From contig NC_030384.2 of assembly GCF_001625215.2 (NCBI RefSeq), forward strand, positions 42,132,390-42,196,389: a DNA stretch of 64,000 nucleotides, given 5' to 3'. Below are positions 46,819-59,725 of this stretch, in pieces. This stretch comes from Daucus carota subsp. sativus. Taxonomy: Eukaryota; Streptophyta; Magnoliopsida; Apiales; Apiaceae. How positions within the stretch are numbered: the first letter of the stretch is position 1; every line of letters starts with the position of its first letter. The position numbers and the translations under genes are program-made. The notes beneath the pieces are model-generated. The model saw nothing but the letters and a program-made list of their open reading frames with translations, did not search any database and was not told the origin of the DNA.

Positions 46819-48060
46819 TTTTAAGATGCATATAAAACTTAGTTCCATAACTTACGGTTAAACATTTTTTTTTGAACAATAAATTTATATACAAAAGAGA
46901 CAAATTTTAGAATAATTTTATAAAATTTTAAAATCATATAAGTTTTCAGTATAAAGTAATTTAGACATAAAATCATGATTAACATTCTATTTTCTTTCTC
47001 ATTTTCAGGAGGAGGAGAGGCCTAGTAATCATATAAGTTTATATTACAGATTTAGTACAGTAACTCTTGGGATATTGAAAAAGCTCAAGCAAAATTAAGA
47101 TTTAAAGAGTGAATTAAGCTAAAACAGATGCGAACTTTTGTAACGAACACCCGCACCCGGAGATGAGTATGGTCAGAAAAGTAACATTGCGTGGAGAGGA
47201 TATGGCAGTAAAAAGCGATGACGGAGAATGTCGTAAGCACTTTCAACTTTTACGTCGTGCATTGCATCGGATAAGATAGGCGCATTCACATTTCACGCAC
47301 TCGCGACCTTTTTATCACCATAAATCATAAATTATTTCAGTAGATGAATTTATATATTCTTTGGTTTTGTTTTTAATTCTTAACATCCACTACACTTGGC
47401 TTTTATCTTCTTAGCTAAGTTTCTTGTCAACTTTTTCGTCTTTTCTCGGATGTCACACGATAACTTCAAAATAGTAACATGTATACTTGCGCTTTGGTCT
47501 GTTGAAAGAAAAGGCAAAAAGGAAGGGATTGGATTAAATGCATAATTCTATATCGTTTTTTTATTCTAATTCTTGAAGCTGCTTGCCTGATCAACTGTAG
47601 TACCGAGACTGTATAAGATGATGTTAATTATTGATAGTATCCCGTCTCGGCAGATTATTGTGCCCGGCATCGTACTACTTTTTAACAACGGCGGTATGTA
47701 TATTTTATCACACAAATATTGTAACAGAAAGATTGCGGGTCAAGATGAACATTCCTGATAAAGGTGATAGTATCACTCTTTCTCACACATTGGCTCGTCA
47801 GTTCCTTTATAAAAGGATTCTCATCCTTGCGCCAAGTTACTACTTTCTTTGACACTTGAAGAGTATTCCTGTGAAAAGAAACTGTACAATAGTTTCTTCG
47901 TTAAATATCAAATGTATCAAGCAGTTTCTTCATTAAAATATAGTATAAAGTATTATCTCAAAAATAGTTAAAACGTATGGAGTAGTTTGCTCATTATTAT
48001 TTTCACAAATACAAAAACAAAGAAGTATATATGAGCAATCAGATGTTGCAGACTACCTTA
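46819..48060. other. Intergenic region
   Basis: No gene supported. A 73-codon ORF at 47631-47852 has no family features. A patch with higher GC at 47140-47290 is not recognised. Confidence 0.45.
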
Positions 48061-48424
48061 GGTACTGTTTGGGGTTGCTGTTGCAGACAGCAACAGCAGC
48101 TTTTTGCTGAAAAACAGGTGAAAAACTGTTTGGTAAATCGAAAAGCAGCTTTTCCGAACAGCAGTTTTTAGCTGAAAAGCTGCTGTTAGAAAAAGCAGGT
48201 GCTCCCATGCTTTTGGAAAAAGCTGTTTTTCAGCTTTTGCAGAATGCTGTTATAGATTTCATTATAAAACCTCACCAAAAACATTATTATTTTTTATATT
48301 ATAACTCAAATAAGTTAATATCAAAAAATTACCAAACAGTTATCTGATTTCTACAACAGCACTTATTTTACCAGCACTTATTCTGACAGCACATCAATTT
48401 TTAACAGCACTCTCAAACAGACCC
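48061..48424. mobile_element. PIF/Harbinger-like MITE rich in AGCAGCTTTT motifs
   Basis: Terminal repeats GGTACTGTTTG / GGGTCTGTTTG with TTA at 48058-48060 and 48425-48427. 364 bp. The left part is packed with inverted and direct AGCAGCTTTT / AAAAGCTGCT words, which would give strong secondary structure. No ORF. Confidence 0.8.
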
Positions 48425-48832
48425 TTACAAATTAACATAACTACGTATTTTCATACATAATTTATATGAAAATTTTAGAATATATGCTTTTATAAATACA
48501 TTTATAACAAAAGATAATCTCATATGTGATTAACTATGGAACTAGTAGGAAGATAGACGAACAAACAATACACCAGCCTCGGAATAGGTGGTACTAAAGA
48601 GTACTACTTGTCAAGTACTAGTTCCCAAACATCAGATAGATACAAACATCTTTCTTTTGTGCCAAATATTTCATATTTCACCACTTATCTTAATACTAAC
48701 ATTTTCAGGATATCGAAACAACTCTTCTTCTATCATACAATAATATCTGACTGCAGATAATGATATATACAACCGGATACAAAGCAAGTCATTTAAGGAA
48801 CAAATATAATTAAAAATATGTGATATACATGC

Positions 48833-51800
48833 TTAGCTTGAAAAAAGCTCATGTTGATCCATACCATCCAATATATCCAAAATGCTGGACTTTTGATGCC
48901 CCTGCTGCAAGAATCTTCTCGGAGAACTTCCAGTGCTCCTACTTAATGCCCAAACTTTTGTTGATCCCCTTCTGCCCATAACAAATTCTTGACTTTTGCT
49001 TCTCCCAGTAATCATTTTCCTCTGCTTCACCACCTCTTCTAACAAATTTCTGTCCTCCGAAGAAATTTTTTTGTCTTGGACTTCATACTTGTTGTCTAAT
49101 GACGATGGTCCTTGTGTCTCAATATGAGGAATTACTCCTCTGCTAGTGGGTGATCGAACTGGCAAAGCCTTGAATCCGTTGTCTCTGTAGCCAACTAGAT
49201 TAATCAGACGATGAAGGAAAACCACCAACTCAAGTATGTACTGATCCATCTTTTGTTTATCTGCATGGTACAATGTTTGTAGACGAATCACACTACTGTT
49301 CGCGCCAGTCTTCTTGCCACCAAAATCCATGCTGTCAAATGGGAACAATAGTATTAGTACTCACATTTATACTTGCAGGTAGAAGTACACACATGCAACA
49401 GAGAACTGTTCACAAACCCAGTATTTGCCCACTCTCCAACCCAACCAAAACCTTGATGCGCTCTGTTCAGTTTCCATCAGAACAACAAAAAAAAATATTA
49501 TAAAATTTGTGAAACAATCAAAAGTTGATAAAACAAGTAGCTAAGAACATAAAAGCTCCTTTATAATAGAAGTGGATCAAAGTTGGTTAGCGAGTGATTG
49601 GACTGATTGTACATACTTGGTAGTGTCTGCTGCAATTGGAACAAGCCACTGGAGAGTCTTCTCCATTTCAGCTTTAATTTGAGGAACTGTAAGCTGGTAA
49701 TCAGAATATTACGTATATAAGTAAGACATGACGAATACTAAAATGAGCACAGAAATATTAGTAAGAAGTCAGCTAAAAGGGACTTGGGGAGAGGGCACAC
49801 CTCTTCTTTCACATCAAATGCCTGTAACCTAGAACGCAATGCTGTCTTGACACTGATTGGCAACCCATTGTACAACCCATCTCGCGTATTAGGAGGGAGA
49901 GATGTAGGTCGACATGCCTGTATTCGGTTTAATAGAAAAACTTATAGTACATCAGCTCAATTACACAGCACCTACCACAAGCAGCTTACTCAGAAGGAAA
50001 GTAAATAACACTTACAATGTTATCTATTTGAGTGATTATATGAGCATAATGTAAAGCAAGACCAGCAACGCCTAGTCTTTCAGGTTTACTAGAAGGCTTT
50101 TCGGTAGGTATCACACCTGCCCAAGTCAAAATACATCGAATAAAGACCAAGAGCCAACTCACAACACAATTATCTAGTCCACTATGCACAATAACTTAAA
50201 AGCTCATGATTCACAACGCTGAAGGAACAATCACTTGAGAGTGATTCCCTCCATCACATTGTATATTCTACAAAAAGTTTTTTAATGAGTGAAGCAGATA
50301 ATTTCAATATGGTCCTACAAACTATTCATGGAACAAAGTGAATATCCGTGCCAACTGTGCTATATACTACCTTTATCTCCAAAAGCTTCCAGGATGTCTT
50401 GATGAATGAATGTCACTATATCAACGAGCTTCTCTACAATCTGCATTGATTAAAAACACGAGGAAATGTGTAAAATTTTGCTGTCGAGTTAAAGAGGTTT
50501 TTGACTCCAACTGTTAATTTTATTTAGTACAATGTGCGTTCATAATGATCAATACTGTGGGAATCCATTTACCAAAAATCTTATGGAGTACAATTTAAAC
50601 TATTAACTGATGTGAAACTTGGACAGAATAAAAAAAGATATTCTGGACAACATACTTCCTCCAGATTTCTGGACCAGAGAGATTTTTTTTGTAAGCTCTT
50701 CACAAGTTTTCTTTGATGCTTTAGCTCAGAATGTAATATCACCAGACCCTCTCCTATTACAACAAGACAAGAAATTGGTTATCAGGGAAATTCATCTCAT
50801 GGTTACAGATGTAAAGAAAGCAGTCAGATAATAAGCAACTATAACAATGCTAATGCAAACTTCTTGTTTAGACAACATGATAACAATATGAACATCACAT
50901 GAAAAATGCACTAGACCTAAGGGCAACTTTTAGTCAAGAAACTCAATACAATTTCACAGTACTAATAATGCCAATGTCTGCCATACAAGTATAAAACTTA
51001 ACCTAATCTCGTTATCAAAGATGAGCAACAAGTTCACATGAAGCCAGAAATAGTGTCCATCCAAACACAAGAATACAAATAACCATAACCATTACCCATA
51101 TTTGCTATTTACACAAGAGGCATCGAAGGTTTAAAACTAGGATTCAGAACAGAAGAAGAGGAATATCCAATTTTAAGGGTCTAACCTTTTCGAGGAAGAT
51201 GTAAAGACTCCACCTCCTCGAGCTTTCTTCGGTAATCTTGTTCAAATCTGTCTAAAGCATGTAACTCGTGATATAATTCCTGCACAATATATGTCCATGA
51301 GTTTGCTGTTGGCCTTGTGATCAAGTTGCCAGGAATATGTAAACACGGGCAAGTGACACGTCTAGTAAGTGCTCAAAATAATATTTGCAAAGGTGATGCC
51401 GAAATGGTAAAACCATGTTATATACTTATGCAATCACATGCATCTAAATTGCTCAAAGGAGTTAAAGCCAGAAATATATGCAATGCAAGTATATATCATA
51501 AATTTTCTATAATGAATCAAATATATAAACAGTAATTGGTCATTACAATGCCATAATCAATATTATATTGTCAGTTGACTCAGTTCCAATACAGAGGTAC
51601 AGAAGGTAAGCATCAATATACAATCCAGTAACACACAATCAACAAGTGCATATGCCACCAAAATTATTGTGGAAACCCAGAAGGTAGGTGTATCTGGGAA
51701 AGAACTAGCTTACGGAAGTGTGCTGAGCCAGATTGGTCAATTCTTGCATCGTCTTTTCTGCCTCTTCCCTAGGTTGTTTTTGTGTCGCAGGGTCCGTATC

Positions 51801-53926
51801 CAATCTGGCCATACAACAATTTATACGCTTGATCTCGACTCCGAAAGCAGATTATAAACTCTGAAGTGAGTTAATTATACTAAAAGCCTAGTTACCTGGA
51901 AAAATAACGTCCCAAATTGTGCCATTGTGGATCTTTACACAGATCCCCAAACCTGATTACTTCCCTAGAAAAGACGCTAAATTCCTCCCTACAATAATGC
52001 AGAATAGAAAAGACTAATTATAACCACTGCATGAAGTTGCTTAAAGCTACAGTTTTCAGTTTCATTAGGGTATGACTAACCTTTTATCACCAGCAGCAAT
52101 TCTAAGCAACTCCGTCATATCAGTAGAAACTAAAAGTTGTACTCCTTCAGAATGGAGTATTTCCTTTTTAAGGAATTGGACATTCTCTCCTGAAATAGAC
52201 TGTAACAAATTTGAACCTTTGGCGATGGTGTTAGCTACTTCAAATGCCAGAATATTTATTTTATTCCCTCTTGAAGCCATATTTGATACAAATCCACTTC
52301 CAGCATTTAAATTTGTCATGCTGCTACCTAGTGTATCCAGGACATCAACTGCCCTCTCCAAGCCTACAATGCCAGCTTTACCAAGAAATGAGCTCGCATG
52401 AGGTCCCTGCCAGGATAAAATAACATAATTCAGTCAAAATATGCCACATTAGCTTTCCACAATGAAATAATACCTATAAGAACAAAACTCTATACCAAGT
52501 TGGAATATAAAGTAGATTACTAACTAAAGCCTGGTATGAAAAGACAGTATGGGTAAACATCTCATATTATAGGGAGGATCTATTTTGCACAAGTAAGTCC
52601 ATATTATCAAACTCTAAGACTTCAATTTCACCACCTAAGAGGCACTTATGCTAGTGTACTCAAAATATAAAGGCCATGTTTGGAAGTTAGAGGTTTGGTA
52701 CAAAAACAGAGGTTTGAGCCATATTAGCAGTTTGACCATGTGAATAAGCTAATATTAGTGTTTGGTAGTTGGTGGACTGAAATAGCTTTTTGGACTCAAA
52801 AGGCTATTTTTCAAAACACTACTTGGAGGAGCTTTTTAGATTCGAGGATTGACATGTGTCTAGGTAAAATACAAAAAACTAATCATACAGATATTTACTG
52901 AACAGTTTCACACGAAACAGTTAATTAAATCAGCTAGTCAAAACAACTATTTCAATCCGCTAACCGCTAATTGCCGAACAGGGCCAAAGTGTTGCCAAAA
53001 TGGCTATTGCTAAGATATCTATTCTATTCCATAAAGTCTGCCTTCATACTGCGGGCACAAGATAGTTGAACAGTAGAGTTTCTCTAGAAAAACATATAGA
53101 TTTTCTACTACACTACTACATACACTAGAACCAATCTATTGTTGTAGGAAACATTGGTTAGAATGTGCGGTACACACACAAGCACAATATACCTCACTGA
53201 TGACTTACTCTCCGGACCATACCATTAGTTAGATTGTACCCTCTGTTTTACCATGTGGAATCCTAATCATGACCTAATAATCACAAGTCATCAAATGCTA
53301 AACCTATGCACATAATCTGTATCTCAAGTCCCAAACCAAAGCTCATACACAACTTGCACTCAATTACCACTATTTAACGTAATAACCATGTGATATATCC
53401 TTCAAACCTCCTAAATCTCTCCATTCCCTTGCACTCCACCCAACAAACACCTAAAATTTAGCTCACAAACAGCAATAACAAACGATCTAAACTACTCGTC
53501 CACCTGATCCCGAAAACAGACTAAACAACAAAACCTCACACACCGCAATCCAACACTCCAAACTAACTACAAAACAATTAAACACACAAATCAATTAGAA
53601 CCTCCATATACCTTGGCTGCGTGATTCCGAACAGGAGTCGAAGACGACTTCAATTCCCTGGAAATCGAGAAATGAAGCTCCCCGGAGTCGAAAATATGGT
53701 GCGTCTTCTTCCTCTCCGCATTCGCAACAAACGACGCCGAATCAACAACCTCATCACTGCCTTCACTATCCTTCCTTCTCTTCTGCTGCTTTCCCCCAAA
53801 GCTCTTGATCGATTTCAGCTTCCCGGAGAAGCCGGAGCTCGGAGTACTCGTACTCGAATCAGCTCTGTGCTGAAAATCAGGGCTCGTGGTCTGCTTAATC
53901 GTGCCACCTGTGCAAACGCCTCCCAT
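48833..53926 (-). CDS. PSK SIMULATOR-type protein (DUF3475/DUF668)
   Basis: Twelve exons: 53612-53926, 52081-52406, 51896-51988, 51714-51804, 51186-51279, 50656-50753, 50371-50440, 50016-50116, 49801-49917, 49617-49693, 49418-49462, 48833-49331. All GT-AG, phases consistent; 1926 bp, 641 aa. PSI proteins promote growth in the phytosulfokine and brassinosteroid pathways. Seen: N-terminal MGGVC, a likely N-myristoylation (Gly2) and palmitoylation (Cys5) site; basic Ser-rich region; DUF3475 beginning NILAFEVANTIAKG (about residues 156-170); helical segments RRKLEEVES and ELKHQRKLVKSLQKKSLWS; DUF668 beginning ERLGVAGLALHYAH (about 375) through TLQWLVPIAADTTKAHQGFGWVGEW; and a Ser/Arg-rich tail. 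Length is close to Arabidopsis PSI1. Intron 1 (1.2 kb) carries a MITE. PSI1 versus PSI2/3 type is not settled. Confidence 0.93.
52678..52988. mobile_element. MITE in intron 1 of the PSI gene
   Basis: Terminal inverted repeats GGCCATGTTTGGAA / GGCCCTGTTCGGCA (GGCCMTGTTYGG). About 310 bp without ORF. Target duplication is not clear, so superfamily (hAT or PIF/Harbinger) is left open. Confidence 0.65.
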
Positions 53927-54499
53927 TCTCAGCTAACAGAACCCTAACTGATTGGAGGAATTAATCAGGCGTGTTTGGATTGGTCAGATGAGCAAGGGGG
54001 GAATGATGGGAATAGCGCGTTAATTGTTGAGAATGGCAAACACGGTGTCTGTGTGAGATGAGAGAATGCTCAAGCACATTATTTGACTCCGTTTTTTTAT
54101 TTTTTTTATTTTTGTGTTTTCTGGGGTTTTGTTACGAATAGTCGGTCGACGGGGATGATGCAAAGTCGTGTTACGGCTGTTTTGGTCAAATTGGATCAAC
54201 TTGTTACTTTTATATACTTGATTGTTTGTTATACTTCGGGATCTTTTAGGAAATTACTTTATTTTTAAATTTCAGTATAAGAGTATATTTTTTGAATAAA
54301 GAATAGAGTAATAGCGAAACAAACATATTTTTGTTTGTTGTTTATAGTTTGTTGACTTTTGTCTTTGATGATGTCAGTGACAGGATTTAAAAGTACCGTC
54401 TTGCCCTCGCCCTCGGATCTGTCATCTCTCACCTATGTATGTCTAAAGCAAACAAATTATGCATTTATGTTACAATATAGTTTTATGTTAAGGGTTTGT
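53927..54499. other. Promoter flank of PSI gene and intergenic DNA
   Basis: Upstream region of the minus-strand PSI gene; no other gene seen. Confidence 0.5.
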
Positions 54500-54674
54500 C
54501 TAGTGTGTGCCCATGGGCACATTTTAAGCGCGAAGTTTTATAAGTTTGGGAGGTTTTGATTGGTGTGGTTGTTGCATTTGCAGGGGGGTCCACCATTATT
54601 AACATGCAAAAGCCAATCAAAACCTCCCAAATTTATAAAATTCCGCGCTTAGCATGTGCCCATGGGTATGTTAA
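54500..54674. mobile_element. Short foldback MITE, GTGTGCCCATGGGCACA family, copy 1
   Basis: Inverted arms of about 63 bp (54502-54564 and 54613-54673) enclosing under 50 bp. Each arm starts with a palindrome around GCCCATGGGC and includes 'gggaggttttgattgg' or its complement. No ORF. Confidence 0.8.
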
Positions 54675-55866
54675 ATCATGAAGAAAATAGAGAGAGACGA
54701 TTCTCGAGGTTGTAACGATATGAAGTATCGTGATCAAGCAGAATACTTTTGTCAAGTCCTCTGATATGAGTTCAAAAGTAGGATCATGACCCGTGCTTAA
54801 GAAAGATCCGAATTTCCCAGCAACTTACATTCCAGGCTAAATGATTAATTTTTTAGAAATAAGCGTTTGTTTCTGAGAAAAAAGCATAAAAAATATTAAT
54901 TTTTTCAAAAATAAATCATTATTTAATAGTCAAACAGACTCAATATTCTTTGTGGAAAATAAAATTACAGTATTTTTATTTATTGACATCGTTGTGGCTA
55001 CTTGTTCCTCTCCGTATCGATCTGACAACCAACAAGCAGAATGATTTCACGGAAAAGTTTAATTACTAGTGGTTGAAGTTGGGGATAGTCAAAATAATAG
55101 GAGCCAGGGAAATTTGATCGGTTTTGATATGGATTATGTATTATCGAATTTAATATAGCCTTTCGGTTTCATTTATTTTAATAGGATGCGAGCGTATTAG
55201 ATTTGAATTATGTGTAACGAATTATACCCCGTCCAAAATTCAAAACTCTGTTCAAACCCTATCAAGTCCGAAACTCAATCAAAACTTGATTAATTTATAT
55301 CACACATGTTACAAGTAAATCATATAGTTTTTAATTATAATGTTTTTATATTTGAACAATTTTTCATATATGATTGCTCATGAAACTTATTCATTAATAG
55401 TATTGTTTGTCTTACACTTATACAAATATATATATAATATCGGTTGCTTAAACATTAAAATATTATTTGTTTGTATCAAATGTAATGGACATTATATACC
55501 ATCTAGAAAATTAAATATTTAAGAAAGACATGATCCCGTATGATCCGAAATTGATGAATTGGAATTCAATTTTAAATTCTAAAATTATTTGGATTTAAGT
55601 TTGAATTTAACTAAATTCAATTCAAATACCGCCTATTATCATCTGTGATTATAGTGGGTATTAGAATATTGAAATACATGCCAAAATAAGGGGTTAAAAT
55701 TAGGAAAACGAAGACTGATGGGACGAAATTCGTTAATGATTTTAATTTGTAACTATTTTTAAAGAAAAATAATTTAATAACTTCTCTAAGGCGTAATGAA
55801 CTGATTCAATGTTTGTGTGTATCTAACTTAATGAACTACCTGCAATCTGCATACCATCATGGTCTT
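54675..55866. other. Intergenic AT-rich DNA
   Basis: No gene seen; 55200-55660 is strongly AT-rich. Confidence 0.5.
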
Positions 55867-56045
55867 TCTAATGTGTGCCCAAGGGCACACAATATGCACA
55901 AAATTTGATGAGTTTGGAGGATTTTGATTGGTTGAATTGATGTAAATGCAGGGGACCACCCATATTTATAATTACATGACCAATAAGAATGCACCAAACT
56001 TATAGATGTTAGCGCTTATTGTGTGCCCATGAGCACATCAGAGAA
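55867..56045. mobile_element. Short foldback MITE, copy 2
   Basis: Ends 'aatgtgtgcccaagggcaca' and 'tgtgcccatgagcacatc' in inverted orientation, with the central 'tgcaggggaccaccc' region shared with copy 1. About 178 bp. Confidence 0.75.
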
Positions 56046-56798
56046 AAATCGTACTATCAAATAAAAAGAGTAAACTTAACGAATCACCTCATTGACCACG
56101 ACTACATTAAAATAGTACTGACATTTAATGAGGTGTAAAAACACCCCCAGCAGCACTTAAGAAAACCAGTCAAATCATAATTTGCTGAAGACCAATTCAA
56201 TTTCTGTATTATCACTATCATACGAGGAGAGACTAAAGAGGAATAAGTAAAAGTTGTTCTGCCCGAAATATATTATAAATGCTCTATAACTTATGGCCTT
56301 GGCAAATTAAAATTTGAAAGAAAGCGACTGCTAAAGGTAAAATATAGTTCTTTCAGAAATCATGGGAATCAGATAAAAAAAATATATTTTACGGTATTTA
56401 AAAAAGATTAAAGACTTATGAATTCTTCATTTTCCTTTTAAGTTTTAACTCAACGGTGATAAATTTTGAGGATAAAAAAAAATATATATCAGAATAGTCA
56501 TTGCCGTGATATACCGGGACATACTAGTGAGTAGTGATATTCTCCACTCTTCACTGTTTGTACCAACCTTACTGGCCTCCTACTTTTCTGCTACCCAACA
56601 TTGAATGAGCTTAACTCTGCTCAAGCATCTCAATGTTATTATAGCATATTCTTTAACTTCGCATTCCGGTTCTAGTCTTCTAGAGAATGTTTCTGATTAA
56701 GGAGAATTAGAATCAAATTCATGTGTTTATATTTTAATTAACTATTTTGGACTATAGAATGGGTGACATTTGAATTAGTTGTTTTGAAAGGGTCTTTC
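56046..56798. other. Intergenic region
   Basis: No gene seen. Confidence 0.5.
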
Positions 56799-56946
56799 TG
56801 GACACACACTAACAACTAATTTTTGTTGAGATGAAGAGTTTTTATTGGTTATAGTTTTTGTGCATGCAGGGGTTCATGATTATTAATAAGACTTTAGTCT
56901 ATAGAATTTCCTCATCTAGTCAAAAGTTGGTTGTTAGTGTGTGCAC
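56799..56946. mobile_element. Short foldback MITE, diverged copy 3
   Basis: Inverted ends 'cacacactaacaac' and 'gttgttagtgtgtg' with a 'tgcatgcaggggttcatgat' centre like the other two copies. The left flank 'gggtctttctg' matches that of copy 2. Confidence 0.65.
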
Positions 56947-57551
56947 GTATTATAAAATCCGATTTTGAAATATGTAATAGGTACTCCATTCCCATTCGAT
57001 GGCTAAACCATTCATTCAACACTCCTTGAGATACTTATTCTCATACTCCTTATTATCATTCTCGTCTCCCATCCAAACGTCCTCTTAATATTTTCAATAA
57101 TGAGTTTAATTACTGTGTGTTATTAGTCCTGGTTTGTTTATTTTCTAGAACACAATATACATGTTAAAATTTTATTTTGAAAAGGAATTAAAAAATAATA
57201 TATACAAGTAGGGTGATACCCCACTACAAACCTCTTTTAGATTAAAAAGTAAAAATCAAAATAAAAAATTTATAAATCACATCGAAATATATTAAATATA
57301 GTATGGAAATTGATTGTTGGAAATGAAGAAAAATATAGTGAAGTCGGATTTCAAAAAAAGTGAACCGATTGGGGAAAACTAGATTAAAAACGGAGAGATT
57401 CCGTGAAATCATGTGTGGGAGGGTACAAGTGATGATTTATAGGGACCATTAAATTAGAGCAAGTCAAAAAATGTCTTAAATCAAAATTTGAGCGATTTGA
57501 ACCACATGATCAATATTCCAACAATGTACTAGTGGGGGCTCAAAACACTAG
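56947..57551. other. Intergenic region
   Basis: No gene seen; 57160-57440 is AT-rich with no definable element. Confidence 0.5.
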
Positions 57552-57860
57552 TGTTGTGTTTGGTTGGGGAGAATGGAATGGAATGGAATGCAATGAGTAA
57601 AAATACTTGAAACTAATAGAAATAAGAAGAAAGTTTTGAAAAAAAATTGAGGGAGGACAAAATTGCTATGATGAGATTTGTGAAGAAATTGAGGATAGGG
57701 GAGAATGGAGCATTCCATCTCAAATTGGAGGTGTGATATCTAGCCTATGATGTAATGAATGGAATGGAGGAAGGAATGAAATTTTTTAAAAATTGTGCAT
57801 AAGTTAGTTCATTTTTCATTCTATTCCTTCCGGAATCATTCACCCCAACCAATCACAACA
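57552..57860. mobile_element. MITE with TAG duplication
   Basis: Terminal inverted repeats TGTTGTGTTTGGTTGGGG / TGTTGTGATTGGTTGGGG (one mismatch in 18) and TAG at 57549-57551 and 57861-57863. 309 bp with GAATGGAATGG repeats inside both ends. No ORF. Confidence 0.8.
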
Positions 57861-58276
57861 TAGGATATTTAACAAATACCTAATCTTTGAGGCACCACTA
57901 TGCATGTCCTAAAACATTTCTATCAATAAAAATTATCTTTCCTCTCATCTCATCACATCTTATTTTAATAATAAGACACAATTATAAGGCATATTGTTGG
58001 AATTGATATATTAAGATGATATCTTAAATCATTAGAATACTATTTTTTATTATATTTAAAAGTCACTTGCTAGGACATTGTTGCTCTTATATTGATCTAA
58101 TGACTGAGATTAGTTTGTAGTTTGTGATTTATTTTTGATTTGTATTTTATAACTAATCTATACAAGTATTTTTTTTTTTTATATCTCAAATTAGTGTGTA
58201 AAAAATCAAATATAAAAAATAATTGAAATACTCAGTTTCTTACATATTATAGGATCAAAATAAAGCTATATAGAGG
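57861..58276. other. Intergenic region
   Basis: AT-rich, no gene seen. Confidence 0.5.
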
Positions 58277-58590
58277 TACAATAGAGAGAAGAGATTCCAA
58301 TCCCCTTCCACAAAGGCCAGCCCAATCAAGACGAATGGGCTGGGTATTACCACAGTACATCATTCCATGTGCTCCGAGCCTCAGACCCTCGGTCACCTCC
58401 TTCACCACAGATAAAGCCTCCTATTGCTGCTGTCTCTCTCCCAGTCTCCCGGACTGTCGCTGAAATTGTTGAATCTACTGTAATAGCCAAAGGGGACACC
58501 TAGTTCTGGCATATCGCCGACCTATTGATGTACCTGAAGCATAAAATGTGAAAGTATTAACTTCTGCATTTTAATTGTATCATACAAGCT
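58277..58590 (-). pseudogene. Duplicated, broken last exon of glycyl-tRNA synthetase
   Basis: Aligns along its length with 27294-27605 (last GlyRS exon plus about 25 bp of 3' UTR and part of intron 8). Shared text includes 'ccagcccaat', 'cacagtacatcattcca', 'gttgaatctactgtaat' and 'ggcatatcgccgacctat'. Because intron sequence is included, this arose by DNA duplication, not by retroposition. Small deletions (in the stretch coding for the Arg/Lys/Ile region and near 'acctagttc') break the frame. No other GlyRS exon is present nearby. Confidence 0.9.
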
Positions 58591-58972
58591 TCTTCGGTTA
58601 ATCAAGTCACAAAAAAAAAAAGAAACAGGAGTCAAATCATTCAAAGAATTTGGCCCGTTTAATCGGGTTGTCCCTCAATTATAAATAGATACTAAAATTA
58701 CAAATATTATAAATAAATCACCCAGTATAGCACGAATTATAAGTCAAACGAAACTCATTTTTCGGTCAAACGAAACTCATCTTCCCGAAAAATTAAATCA
58801 TCGGAAATTTTCCGGTCCACCCAAAACAAGCATACCAATCTCACTCATCTCCATCATATAATTTCATGTCTGAATATACTTCCCCATAATTAGCGAAATT
58901 GCGCTTAAGAAGAGACATACATAGGTAGAGGGATAAAAATACAGAGACACGGGGTCACTGGTCAGGTGGGCT

Positions 58973-59717
58973 TAGGGGTGAGCAAAACCGAACCAAAACC
59001 GAACCGAACCGTACAATTTCGGTTCGGTTCGGTTTCATTTTTCTGAAAATTTCGGTTATTTCGGTTTTTCGGTTTGAACCGAAAAGAAGTTCGGTTCGGT
59101 TCGGTTTTTTTTTTGATATAGTATTTCGGTTTAAACCGAAATAACCGAAATTTTTATTAAATCAAAAATAAATATATAATATATTACATATATACAGATA
59201 AGATAACCCCAGGAATTAGAATCTAATATCCCACTGGTCAGTTCTCTCATCTCCTGGGCTCTCCGACCCACCCAAACTCTAGCCTCCAACTCTCCATCAT
59301 GAAACAAATCTGAATCATAGTAACACGAATCTTCTCATCTTCATCTCCTGGAGGCAGTAACTCAAACTCCAAGTTTGTATTCTTCATCTCTAATCTAATC
59401 TAACTATCTAAGACTAGCTTCTATGTCGTGCAGATGCAGCTTGAAAATCTGAGATGGGAAGCATTTTATTTCTTTTTGAACTTCACTGTACTTTTGTAAT
59501 GTAAATCAGTAGATGCTAGACTGAGTTGTCCTATTTGTTTTAAAAATTTCGGTTTTTTCAAACCGAAACCGAAACCGAACCGAAATAATTCGGTCGGTTC
59601 GGTTCGGTCCAAAATAATAATTCGGTTCGGTTCGGTTTCAGAAAAAAGTCTTATTCGATTTTCGGTTTTTTCGGTTCGGTTCGGTTTTGAACCGAACCGA
59701 CCGAATGCTCAGCCCTA
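58973..59717. mobile_element. hAT-type element with CCGAA arrays and possible captured cargo
   Basis: 12-bp ends TAGGGGTGAGCA / TAGGGCTGAGCA bounded by perfect 8-bp duplications GGTGGGCT (58965-58972 and 59718-59725). Both subterminal regions (about 58985-59155 and 59545-59708) are arrays of CCGAA/TTCGG words in both orientations. The centre (about 59200-59530) is different: mixed-composition, leader-like sequence without CCGAA words. 745 bp, no transposase. Confidence 0.92.
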
Positions 59718-59725
59718 GGTGGGCT

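Noticed and set aside
47631-47852. 73-aa ORF between MITEs
   Set aside because: No homology recognised; composition like surrounding intergenic DNA.
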